Of a DNA stretch of 64,000 bases, positions 42,552 through 51,567 are shown piece after piece (positions within the stretch are counted from its first letter, which is position 1; each line of letters begins with the position of its first letter). A model generated the notes under the pieces. That model was not told the DNA's origin. It saw nothing but the letters and a program-made list of their open reading frames with translations, and made no database searches. A program made the translations under genes and the position numbers. The DNA is from Micromonospora lupini str. Lupac 08. Its GTDB lineage: Bacteria > Actinomycetota > Actinomycetes > Mycobacteriales > Micromonosporaceae. The stretch spans positions 6,061,700 to 6,125,699 of the forward strand of contig NZ_HF570108.1 in NCBI RefSeq assembly GCF_000297395.2. The letters are read 5' to 3'.

Positions 42552-43987
42552 GCGGACCCGAAACGGCCGGCCTGCGGTGCCAGTGAGCTGGAGATCCGCA
42601 GGCCGGCCAGGATCTCGTCGGTCAGGTCCGCGTCGCCGACCTGCTTGATCTGCACGTAGACCCCGAAGCTGCGCTGCGGAACGGCGAACACCACCTCGCT
42701 GAACGAGACCGAGGCGGCACACGATGTCCACCGCCGTACCAGCGCCCGGTTACCGCCCACGTCCACGGTCCGGTCGGGCTGCGGGACGCACGAGGTGTGG
42801 CTGGGTAACGCCGGCGCCGGACCACCGGCGAGCAGGGTCCTGCTCGCGCCGACGAAGACACCGGGCATCCCGCTCGCCGGATCCGGCCAGACGTCCAGAT
42901 CCGGGGCGACCACAAGACCCGGCGCCTGGCCTGCGGACAGTCGCAGCACCGAAGGGTCCCAGCCGGCGTCCTTCACCTGACCGGCCCAGCTCGCCGGCAC
43001 CGCTACCGAAAGAGCACCAGAGTCATCGTGTACGCGAACCCACCCCGACCGTGCCGGCAGCGTGGAACTGGAACCCGTCGTCGCCAGCACAGCGGTAAGT
43101 GCGACCCCGACACCGACGACCCGCCCCAGCTGCCGTACGAACCGGCCACGGCCCGCGTCCCGCTCCATCGACGCGATGACCCGATGCAGTTCCTCGAGCA
43201 GCGCCGCGGCGGACGCCCAGCGTTGCCGCGGGTCCGGATGCAGCGCCCGCCGCACCACGTCGTCCACTTCGGAGGGAACTCCGGGCCGAAGCTGGGACGG
43301 GCGGGGAAGGGAACGCCCGGACCTGCCAGTACGGCTGCCACTGGACCATGCCGGCTGGGGCGGGCGACCGGTCAACATGTGGTAGGTCGTCGCGCCGATC
43401 GCGTACACGTCCGCACGGATGTCCAGGCCACCGCCGGCGGTGGCCTGCTCGGGCGGCATGTAGCCGGGCGTGCCGGCCGCGATCGTGAAGCCCGACGCGT
43501 TGGCGAGCGCCTTGGCCAGGCCAAGGTCGGCGACGAGGACCCGATCCCGGTCGGCGGCCGGCTGAAACAACACATTGGACGGCTTGAGATCCCGGTGCAG
43601 CACGCCGGCCTCGTGCAGCACCGTGACGGCGCTGGCGATGTCGGCCGCGACGAGCAGCGCCTCGCGCACCGGCATCGGCCCCGAGACGAGTCGATCCGCG
43701 AGGGTGCCACCGGCCGCGTACGGCATCACCAGGTACGGCCGACCGTCGGGCAGCTCACCGACGTCGAGCACGCGCACGAGCAGGCTGGAATCCGTCCGCC
43801 GCATGATCCGCGCCTCCTGCTCGAAACGCTCCCGCAGATCGGCGTGGTACGACCAGTTGTCCGCCAGCACCTTGATGGCGACGGAAGCGTCCAGAGCATC
43901 GTCGGCACCGAGCCACACGGTGGCGAACGCTCCGGAACCGATACGTCGGACAACGCGGTATCGGCCGATCTTGGCGGGTACTGACAC
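42542..43987 (-). CDS. Membrane Ser/Thr protein kinase (PknB-like)
   Basis: 481 residues. The N-terminal kinase domain (about 8-270) has the Gly loop GSGAFATVW, Lys39 in VAIKVLA, HRDLKPSN (catalytic Asp133), DLG in place of DFG (154-156) and TPGYMPPEQA. One membrane segment follows (about 290-305, VVGVGVALTAVLATTG), then an extracellular domain of about 170 residues with three or four Cys that I do not recognise (no PASTA repeats). GTG 43987 has CATAAT six bases upstream, so leaderless initiation is likely. It diverges from an ECF sigma-factor gene by 44 bp, an arrangement suggesting that the kinase controls that sigma factor. Confidence 0.9.
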   Translation of the reverse strand: MSVPAKIGRYRVVRRIGSGAFATVWLGADDALDASVAIKVLADNWSYHADLRERFEQEARIMRRTDSSLLVRVLDVGELPDGRPYLVMPYAAGGTLADRLVSGPMPVREALLVAADIASAVTVLHEAGVLHRDLKPSNVLFQPAADRDRVLVADLGLAKALANASGFTIAAGTPGYMPPEQATAGGGLDIRADVYAIGATTYHMLTGRPPQPAWSSGSRTGRSGRSLPRPSQLRPGVPSEVDDVVRRALHPDPRQRWASAAALLEELHRVIASMERDAGRGRFVRQLGRVVGVGVALTAVLATTGSSSTLPARSGWVRVHDDSGALSVAVPASWAGQVKDAGWDPSVLRLSAGQAPGLVVAPDLDVWPDPASGMPGVFVGASRTLLAGGPAPALPSHTSCVPQPDRTVDVGGNRALVRRWTSCAASVSFSEVVFAVPQRSFGVYVQIKQVGDADLTDEILAGLRISSSLAPQAGRFGSAYS

Positions 43988-43998
43988 GCCCGTATTAT
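43971..43998 (+). promoter_or_regulatory. Promoter of the ECF sigma-factor gene
   Basis: TTGGCG (43971-43976), a 16-nt spacer and TATTAT (43993-43998) make a good housekeeping promoter about 33 bp before ATG 44032. On the other strand the same AT-rich core gives CATAAT, a possible -10 box for the kinase gene. Confidence 0.55.
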
Positions 43999-44031
43999 GG
44001 CCGACAAGACGCTGAGGAACGGGGCCTGAGC

Positions 44032-44580
44032 ATGCCAGACGATCTTGATATCGAGGAGCTCGCCGGTCGTGCAGCCAGGGGCGACGCCGCCGCACTCGAT
44101 GCGTTGCTGAGCAGGATCGGCCCCCAGGTCATGCGTCAGTGCCTGCGGCTGCTCCCCTGTCGGCAGGACGCCGAAGAGGCGTGCCAGGACGCCCTCCTGC
44201 AGGTCGCTCGCAAGATCGACAGCTTCGCCGGTCGGTCGAAGTTCTCCACCTGGCTGCACATCGTCACGGCCAACTGCGCCCGGCAGACGTATCGCAGCCT
44301 CAAGCGCCGGGCCGACGAGCAGTCCACTCCGGTGCTGCCACTCGACGCCGCCGACCCGCGCACCACGAGCGTGATCGCGGGTTCCCGACTCGACCTGCTG
44401 GACGCTCTGGAACGGCTGGAGGCGCACCGACCCGAACTGGTCGCCCCGCTGGTGCTGCGTGACCTGTGCCAGTTGACCTACGACCAGATCGCCGACCACC
44501 TCGCCATCCCGGTCGGCACCCTGAAGTCACGCATCCACGACGCACGACGGCACGTGCGCGCCTCGCTCCAGGCCACCTGA
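44032..44580 (+). CDS. ECF sigma factor divergent from a Ser/Thr kinase
   Basis: 182 residues. Region 2: ALDALLSRIGPQVMRQCLRLL, then QDAEEACQDALLQVARKI and FSTWLHIVTANCARQ. Region 4: VAPLVLRDLCQLTYDQIADHLAIPVGTLKSRIHDARRHV. No anti-sigma gene adjoins it; instead a membrane Ser/Thr kinase is encoded divergently, 44 bp away. Some ECF groups linked to such kinases are activated by phosphorylation, so that is a fair inference. Convergent with murA. Confidence 0.9.
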   Translation: MPDDLDIEELAGRAARGDAAALDALLSRIGPQVMRQCLRLLPCRQDAEEACQDALLQVARKIDSFAGRSKFSTWLHIVTANCARQTYRSLKRRADEQSTPVLPLDAADPRTTSVIAGSRLDLLDALERLEAHRPELVAPLVLRDLCQLTYDQIADHLAIPVGTLKSRIHDARRHVRASLQAT

Positions 44581-44604
44581 GACCGCGAAAGCCGCGGCGG
44601 AGCC

Positions 44605-46047
44605 TCAGATCTCCAGCGACGGCTCGTCCGGGGTGGTGCCCCGCTCGACGGCCACACCGAGCGCCCGCAGGTCGGCCACGAAGTCCGGGTACCCCCGGTC
44701 GACGTGGTGTACATGCGAGACCTCGGTGGGTCCGTCCGCGCAGAGCGCGGCGATGATCAACCCGGCCCCGGCGCGGATGTCGGTGGCCCGCACGGGAGCG
44801 CCGGAGAGTCGCCCCCGCCCCCGGACCACCGCGTGGTGCCCGTCGGTCTTGATGTCCGCGCCGAGCCGCATCATCTCGTTGGCGAACATGAACCGGCCGT
44901 CGAAGATGTTCTCCGTGATCAGGGAGGCGCCGTCGCTGACCGCCGCGAGCCCGATCGCCATCGGCAGCAGGTCGGTGGCGAAGCCGGGGTACGGCAGCGT
45001 CACCACGTCCACCGCCCGGGGCCGGTCGTCCATCCGTACCCGAAAGCCGTCTCCCCGCGTCTCGACCAGGCCGCCGGCCGCGACGACCTTGTCCAGGGCG
45101 ACCTCCAGGTAGGCCGGGTCCAGCCCCGTCACCGTGACGTCGCCGCGCGTCATCGCGGCGCCGAACGCCCAGGTGCCGGCGACGATCCGGTCCCCCACGG
45201 TGGCGTGCCGCACCGGCCGCAGACCGGGAACGCCGGTGATCCGCAGGGTGGACGTGCCGGCGCCGGAGATCCGCGCGCCCATCTCGTTGAGCATCGTGCA
45301 GATGTCGACGATCTCCGGCTCCCGGGCCGCGTTGTCGATCATCGTGGAGCCCTGGGCCAGGACCGCGGCCATCACCAGGTTCTCGGTGGCGCCCACGCTG
45401 GGAAAGTCCAGCACGATGTCCGCGCCGCGCAGTCCGTGCGGGGCCTCGGCGATGACGAAGCCGTGCTCGCCGGAGATCTCCGCGCCCATCCGGGTCAGCC
45501 CGGAGATGTGCATGTCCAGCCCGCGCGACCCGATCGCGTCGCCGCCGGGGTGGGCCACCCGCACGTACCCTCGGCGAGCCAACAGGGGGCCCAGCACGCA
45601 GATCGACGCGCGCAGCCGCCGGACCAGGTCGTAGTCGGCCTCCGCGCCCGGCTGCTCCGGCACGTCGATGGTCACCGAGCGGGACCGGGCGGCCCCACCC
45701 CGGGCCACCATCGGGTCGACGGGGTCGTCCGCGTCGAACCGGACGTCGCAGCCCAGCCGCCGCAGCACCTCCCCCATGATCGCGATGTCGGTGATCCGCG
45801 GAACGTTGGTGATCACGCTTCGACCCGGGGCGAGCAGCGCGGCGGCCATCAACTTCAGCGCCGAGTTCTTGGCACCGACGACGTGCACGGTGCCCGTCAG
45901 TCGGGCTGCGCCGCAGACCCGGATGACGTCGACGTCGTTGACCGCCGGATCACCGGCGTCGCCGGGGCCCACCACGGCAGGCCAGCCGGCCGTGGCGTCC
46001 GGCCGCGCGGGGATCGTCAGGTCCGGTATCCGTAGGCTGTGCGTCAT
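44605..46047 (-). CDS. murA: UDP-N-acetylglucosamine 1-carboxyvinyltransferase (MurA)
   Basis: First committed step of peptidoglycan synthesis: transfers enolpyruvate from PEP to UDP-GlcNAc. 480 residues. VVGAKNSALKLMAAALLA (Lys/Asn of the active site), PGGDAIGSRGLDMH and RADIKTDGH-like sequence near the end. The active-site loop Cys (Cys115 in E. coli) is Asp here, as in mycobacteria, a change known to make MurA insensitive to fosfomycin. The N-terminus extends about 50 residues beyond usual. ATG 46047 has GAGGTGG upstream and its codon overlaps the ATG of the divergent adenosyltransferase gene. Confidence 0.94.
   Translation of the reverse strand: MTHSLRIPDLTIPARPDATAGWPAVVGPGDAGDPAVNDVDVIRVCGAARLTGTVHVVGAKNSALKLMAAALLAPGRSVITNVPRITDIAIMGEVLRRLGCDVRFDADDPVDPMVARGGAARSRSVTIDVPEQPGAEADYDLVRRLRASICVLGPLLARRGYVRVAHPGGDAIGSRGLDMHISGLTRMGAEISGEHGFVIAEAPHGLRGADIVLDFPSVGATENLVMAAVLAQGSTMIDNAAREPEIVDICTMLNEMGARISGAGTSTLRITGVPGLRPVRHATVGDRIVAGTWAFGAAMTRGDVTVTGLDPAYLEVALDKVVAAGGLVETRGDGFRVRMDDRPRAVDVVTLPYPGFATDLLPMAIGLAAVSDGASLITENIFDGRFMFANEMMRLGADIKTDGHHAVVRGRGRLSGAPVRATDIRAGAGLIIAALCADGPTEVSHVHHVDRGYPDFVADLRALGVAVERGTTPDEPSLEI
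46033..46038 (+). promoter_or_regulatory. -10 box for leaderless adenosyltransferase mRNA
   Basis: TAGGCT, then seven bases (GTGCGTC), then ATG 46046; no Shine-Dalgarno sequence is present. It lies inside the first codons of the divergent murA gene. Confidence 0.45.
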
Positions 46048-46618
46048 GGCCGTCCACCTCACGCGCATCTACACCAAGGCCGGCGACGCCGGCATGACCA
46101 GGCTGAGCAACAACGAGCAGGTCCCGAAGACCGATCCACGGATCGCCGCGTACGCGGATGTCGACGAGTGCAACGCGGCGATCGGCGTCGCACTGGCCCT
46201 GGGCAACCTCGACGAGGAGCTGCGGGGCGTGCTCGGGTCGATCCAGAACGACCTGTTCGACGTGGGCGCCGACCTGTCCACCCCGGTCGAGCCGGAGCCG
46301 AAGTACCCGCCGCTACGGGTGACCGAGGAGTACGTCGAGCGCCTGGAGGGCTGGTGCGACGAGTACAACGCACGCCTGAGCAAGCTCGACTCCTTCATCC
46401 TCCCCGGCGGCACCGCGGGCGCGGCGCTGCTGCACGTGGCGCGGACCACCGCCCGGCGTGCGGAGCGGGCGGCGTGGGCGCTGGTCAGCCACGATCCGGA
46501 CCGGACCAGCCCGCTCCCGGCAAAGTATCTCAACCGGCTCTCCGATCTGCTCTTTATCCTGTCAAGAACGGCAAATCCGGCGGGCGATGTGCTATGGGTG
46601 CCGGGCGGCAAGCGCTGA
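46046..46618 (+). CDS. ATP:cob(I)alamin adenosyltransferase (PduO type)
   Basis: Adds the adenosyl group to cob(I)alamin to make coenzyme B12 for the acyl-CoA mutases. 190 residues. The N-terminal ATP-binding motif is TRIYTKAGDAGMTRLSNN (the usual motif is TKtGD.G.T). YADVDECNAAIG, LFDVGADLSTP and the cobalamin-site FILPGGTAGAALLHVART with the conserved R.AER are present. Probably supplies cofactor to IcmA and Ecm. Its ATG overlaps the murA ATG on the opposite strand. Two palindromes follow downstream. Confidence 0.94.
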   Translation: MAVHLTRIYTKAGDAGMTRLSNNEQVPKTDPRIAAYADVDECNAAIGVALALGNLDEELRGVLGSIQNDLFDVGADLSTPVEPEPKYPPLRVTEEYVERLEGWCDEYNARLSKLDSFILPGGTAGAALLHVARTTARRAERAAWALVSHDPDRTSPLPAKYLNRLSDLLFILSRTANPAGDVLWVPGGKR

Positions 46619-46678
46619 CCGTGTGCGCCGTACGGGTGGGGGGTTCCCAATCTCGCGGCCACCACGCGTGGCACGCGC

Positions 46679-46756
46679 TTGATCGACTCGCGTTCATGAA
46701 AATCGGGGCATCCAGACCACAGGACACCCCGGATTCAAGAAAACCGAGTCGATCAA
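46679..46756. terminator. Intergenic palindrome after the adenosyltransferase gene
   Basis: The left arm 46679-46713 (outer TTGATCGACTCG) and right arm 46722-46756 (outer CGAGTCGATCAA) pair imperfectly around an 8-nt loop, with inner ATCGGGGCATCC / GGACACCCCGGAT. Same family as 7437, 21271 and 36431. It lies between convergent genes. Confidence 0.65.
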
Positions 46757-46836
46757 CGCCGAAAAGGCGGAACTCAGCCGCACCAGTAACGGCAGGTGAT
46801 GAAAACAGCGCCGGACCGACGCACAGCGGCAACGAC

Positions 46837-46912
46837 GGGTTTCCGGGGGAGCCCGCCCGGCGCAGGGATCAAGCCTGACCGCCCGGAGCCGGGCGGGCTC
46901 CCCCGGAAACCC
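46837..46912. repeat. 24-bp perfect inverted repeat, with a third direct copy
   Basis: Arms at 46837-46860 and 46889-46912 are exact complements (outer GGGTTTCCGGGGGAG) with a 28-nt loop. The right arm plus its flank CCAAGCGCGACCA is repeated directly, with a few changes, at about 46932-46966. I see no gene in the 378-bp gap 46619-46996. Confidence 0.85.
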
Positions 46913-46996
46913 CAAGCGCGACCACGGACGGCCCGGCGGGATCCCCCGGAACCCCAAGCGCGACCAAGGGACCGCCTCAGGCCGCTCGAAGCAGCC

Positions 46997-47452
46997 TCAG
47001 GCAGCCGGCCAGTCCTGGGAGGCCAGACGCGGCGAGACCGCCCCCGGAGGGGCGGCCTCGAGCCAGGAGAGGAAACCGGTCACGGTCGATCGCGCCATGG
47101 CGATCTCCACCGGTGCGTGCTGACTGGTACAGCGGAGGATCACCCAGTCGGCCGGCATGGAGAGCCGTTCCTGCCCTTCGGGCAACCGCCGGCGCTCGAC
47201 CGCGAGATCCTTGCGGGAGAGAACCCGCTTGGGCCGGAGCGCGAAGCTGAACATTCGATACCAGCGCAGCTCGTCAGCGGCGAACCGGCCGAAGCCGGGT
47301 GACCAGCCACGCCCGTCGAGCACTGTGGTGACCCGGACGCTGAGCCGGATGATGCCACCGCTGCGGGTGACGACGGCCCGCCGGACGAAGAGCACGAGAA
47401 GCGCGACGAGGATGACGGCGACGCCGATCCCGATCCCTTCGACGATCTCCAT
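46997..47452 (-). CDS. DUF2550 membrane protein
   Basis: 151 residues. An N-terminal membrane segment (VEGIGIGVAVILVALLVLFVRR) is followed by a domain with the DUF2550 pattern: GWSPGFGRFAADELRWYRMFSFALRPKRVL and VILRCTS. It nearly always follows atpC in actinobacteria, as here (12 bp behind it), but its function is unknown. ATG 47452. Confidence 0.9.
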   Translation of the reverse strand: MEIVEGIGIGVAVILVALLVLFVRRAVVTRSGGIIRLSVRVTTVLDGRGWSPGFGRFAADELRWYRMFSFALRPKRVLSRKDLAVERRRLPEGQERLSMPADWVILRCTSQHAPVEIAMARSTVTGFLSWLEAAPPGAVSPRLASQDWPAA

Positions 47453-47464
47453 CCCCGGCGTGAC

Positions 47465-47746
47465 TCAGCGGCTCTGCGCGGAAACCGGGGTTGCGCTCTC
47501 GGCCAGCACGGTGACGCCCTCGGCGCTCACCGAGAGGAAGCCGCCGGCCACCTCGTACGAGACCTGCTCGCCGCCGGCCAGCTTGATGCGGACCTCGCCG
47601 GGCTCGGCGAGCTGGCCGAGCAGCGGCGCGTGCCCCGGCAGGACACCGAGCTCACCCTCGGTGGTCCGGGCGACGACCATCTCGGCCTCACCGGACCAGA
47701 CCTTCTCCTCGACGGCGACGAGCTCGACGTGAAGCTGCTGTGCCAC
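47465..47746 (-). CDS. atpC: F1Fo ATP synthase epsilon subunit
   Basis: 93 residues. The central-stalk epsilon subunit: HVELVAVEEKVWSGEAEMVVARTTEGELGVLPGHAPLLGQL is the N-terminal beta-barrel. The C-terminal helical hairpin is very short or absent, as often in actinobacteria. GTG 47746 with AAGGAG upstream. It is separated from atpD by a terminator and an LCP-family gene, so it probably has its own promoter. DUF2550 follows. Confidence 0.94.
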   Translation of the reverse strand: MAQQLHVELVAVEEKVWSGEAEMVVARTTEGELGVLPGHAPLLGQLAEPGEVRIKLAGGEQVSYEVAGGFLSVSAEGVTVLAESATPVSAQSR

Positions 47747-47779
47747 GCTGTCTCCTTGCTGCGGCGACGGATTGCCGAA

Positions 47780-47785
47780 AGTCTA
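47780..47785 (-). promoter_or_regulatory. Candidate -10 box upstream of atpC
   Basis: Minus-strand TAGACT, 33 bp before the GTG of atpC, in the 88-bp gap after the LCP gene. No convincing -35 box is seen. It would allow atpC to be transcribed independently of the LCP gene. Confidence 0.35.
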
Positions 47786-47835
47786 GTCGTGACGCCGGGC
47801 CCACCCCAAGCCGGGTGGGGAGAGCTGCGCCACGG

Positions 47836-48978
47836 CTACTTGGTCTTGTTCTGGAATTCCGGGTGCTCCAGCAGGAACGGGTCCAGTTGTTCATTGTGCA
47901 GGGCGGTGAAGAAGTCCGGGACGCCTGCCTGGAACTGCTCACCCTTGTAGGTCTTGCCCTCGAAGAGCCCACCACCGGGCAGCTTGATCATCTGGATGGT
48001 GTTCGGCCGGATGCTCTTCAGGGCGAGCCCGAAGTCGACAACGCTGTTGCCCCGACCGTTGAAGATCAGCGACTGGCCGGCGGCGCGGAGCACCTTGTCG
48101 AGCTTGATCGGGTTGGCGACCACGTCGGCGCTGAAGGCCTGCCCGACCATCGCCTTGACGAACTGCTGCTGGTGGCGCTGCCGGCCGTAGTCGGCGTCCG
48201 GGACACCGTTCCGCTCGTAGCGCTGGCGGACGTAGTCCAGGGCCTGCCACCCGCTGAGGTGGTGGTTGCCCTTCTTGTAGAGCGCCTGCGGGCCGATGTA
48301 GCCGTAGCCGTGCGGGTTGCCCTGCCGGGCCGTCCCGTCCGGCTGCTTGTGCTCGGACTTCACGTCCCGCTCGACGTACATGTCGACGCCACCCATCGCG
48401 TCCACGATCTTCTGGAAGCCCGTGAAGTTGATGATCGCACCGGCGTCGAACCGCTTGATGCCTGTCACGTTCTGGACTGTGGTGGCCAGCAGCTCGAACC
48501 CTCGCGCCGCGTCGGGGTTCTTGCCGGGCACCTGACTGCCGAACGACATCGCAGCGTTGATCTTGGTCTTCTCGCCGGGGAAGTTGGCCCTCTTGAACGG
48601 CGGAATGTCGACGTAGAGGTCGCGCGGCAGCGAGAAGAGGTAGGCCCGGTCCATCGAGGCCGGCACGTGCAGCACCATGATCGAGTCAGCCAGCGGCGCC
48701 GCCGTCGGCGTACGCGGGTCGATGCCGACCAGCAGGAGGTTGAGCGGGCCCTTGATCTCGCTCTTCTTCTCCTTGGCGCCCGCCGCCTGGTCACCGAAGA
48801 GGTCGGCCTTGCCGACGGCGCCCTCGTAGCGGGCCATCAGCACCTCGGTGCCGACGAGCACCCCGCCGCTGAGCACGGTCAGCACCATGCCGAAGATGGT
48901 GCACACCTTGGCCCAGCGCGGTACGCCCCGCCAGACAGACGACTTGCGGCCACGCTTGCCGGCCTTACCCACGCGCAT
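47836..48978 (-). CDS. LytR-CpsA-Psr (LCP) family cell-wall ligase
   Basis: Transfers polymers such as teichoic or other wall glycans from lipid carriers to peptidoglycan. 380 residues. Basic cytoplasmic N-terminus, one membrane segment (about 24-46, VCTIFGMVLTVLSGGVLVG), then the LCP domain with LLLVGIDPR, SIMVLHVP, SLPRDLYVDIP, KINAAMSFG, the GGVDMYVE strand and LDYVRQRYER. The acidic and Arg residues of the catalytic centre are all present. It is an unusual inmate of the ATP synthase locus: it lies between atpD and atpC. ATG or GTG near 48978. Confidence 0.92.
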   Translation of the reverse strand: MRVGKAGKRGRKSSVWRGVPRWAKVCTIFGMVLTVLSGGVLVGTEVLMARYEGAVGKADLFGDQAAGAKEKKSEIKGPLNLLLVGIDPRTPTAAPLADSIMVLHVPASMDRAYLFSLPRDLYVDIPPFKRANFPGEKTKINAAMSFGSQVPGKNPDAARGFELLATTVQNVTGIKRFDAGAIINFTGFQKIVDAMGGVDMYVERDVKSEHKQPDGTARQGNPHGYGYIGPQALYKKGNHHLSGWQALDYVRQRYERNGVPDADYGRQRHQQQFVKAMVGQAFSADVVANPIKLDKVLRAAGQSLIFNGRGNSVVDFGLALKSIRPNTIQMIKLPGGGLFEGKTYKGEQFQAGVPDFFTALHNEQLDPFLLEHPEFQNKTK

Positions 48979-49142
48979 CTCCGTTCGTTACGCCCACGAA
49001 GATGAGACGGGCGCACGTCGTCGAAAGGTTGCAGAAGTCAGCGCTCGTTCAGGTGAACGCGCGGACCGACCGTATCTCGCGTGCCGCCGCACCGACGACC
49101 ACGAGTAACGGACCGCGACGATGGTAAGACGCGAAGATGAAC

Positions 49143-49177
49143 AAAAGACTGCCCCGACATTGCCGGGGCAGTCTTTT
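49143..49177 (-). terminator. Rho-independent terminator after atpD
   Basis: AAAAGACTGCCCCG (49143-49156) and CGGGGCAGTCTTTT (49164-49177) form a perfect 14-bp stem with a 7-nt loop; the minus-strand transcript ends in U residues. It follows the atpD stop by 21 bp and should end the main ATP synthase operon before LCP and atpC. Confidence 0.9.
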
Positions 49178-49197
49178 GCGGTACGGATTCCAGGCTG

Positions 49198-50633
<1,436 letters not shown>

Positions 50634-50634
<1 letters not shown>

Positions 50635-51563
50635 CACACTTCACTTCCCGACGCGGCCAGCGCGTTGGCGCCGCCGACGATCTCGCTGATCTCCTGGGTG
50701 ATCCCGGCCTGGCGGGCCGAGTTCATCTCACGCGTGTACTTGTCGATCATGTCTTCGGCGTTGTCGGTGGCGCTCTTCATCGCCCGCCGACGCGACGCCG
50801 ACTCACTCGCCGCCGACTCGATCAACGCCGCGTAGATCCGCGTGTTGATGTACCTCGGCAGGAGCGCGTCGAGCAGCGCCTCCGCCTCCGGCTCGAACTC
50901 GTACGCCGGCAGCAGCCCCTCGGAGCGCGGCCGGTCCTCCACCTGCATCGGACCGATCACCTTGGTGACCGGGGTCTGCGTCATGAGCGAGTGGAACTCG
51001 GTGTAGACGATGTGCAACTCGTCGACGCCGAGCACCCCGTCCGCACCGGCCCCGCCGTCGACGTCGTCCGCACCGGCGGTGAACGCCTTGATCAGCGTCT
51101 CACCCACGGTACGGGCGTCCTCGAACGACGGCTGCTCGCTGAAGCCGGTCCAGTTCGCCTCGATCGGCCGGTCGCGGAACCGGTAGAACCCGACGCCCTT
51201 ACGTCCGATGACGTAGAGCACCGGCTCCTTGCCGTCCGCCTTGAGCCGGGCGATCAGCGACTCGGCCATCCGGATCGCGTTGGAGCTGTAACCGCCGGCC
51301 AGGCCACGGTCGCTGGTGACCAGCAGGACGCCCGCCCGCCGCACCCGCTCGCGCGGGGTGAGCAGCGGGTGGTCGATCCGCGCGTTGGACGCCAGCGCCG
51401 TGAGCACACCGGTGATGGCCTGGGCGTACGGCAGGGACGCCTGCACCCGGGCCTGGGCCTTGGCGATCCGGCTCGTCGCCACGAGCTCCATCGCCTTGGT
51501 GATCTTCTTCATCGACTTCGCCGAGCGGATCCGTTGACGAAGAACGCGTACCTGGGCCGCCAT
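50634..51563 (-). CDS. atpG: F1Fo ATP synthase gamma subunit
   Basis: 309 residues, the rotating central shaft. The N-terminal helix VRVLRQRIRSAKSMKKITKAMELVATS and the C-terminal ATDNAEDMIDKYTREMNSARQAGITQEISEIVGGANAL are diagnostic. Between them lies a slightly longer loop with DVDGGAGADGV, as in actinobacterial gamma subunits. 4 bp behind atpA; overlaps atpD. Confidence 0.96.
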
Positions 51564-51567
51564 CGGA

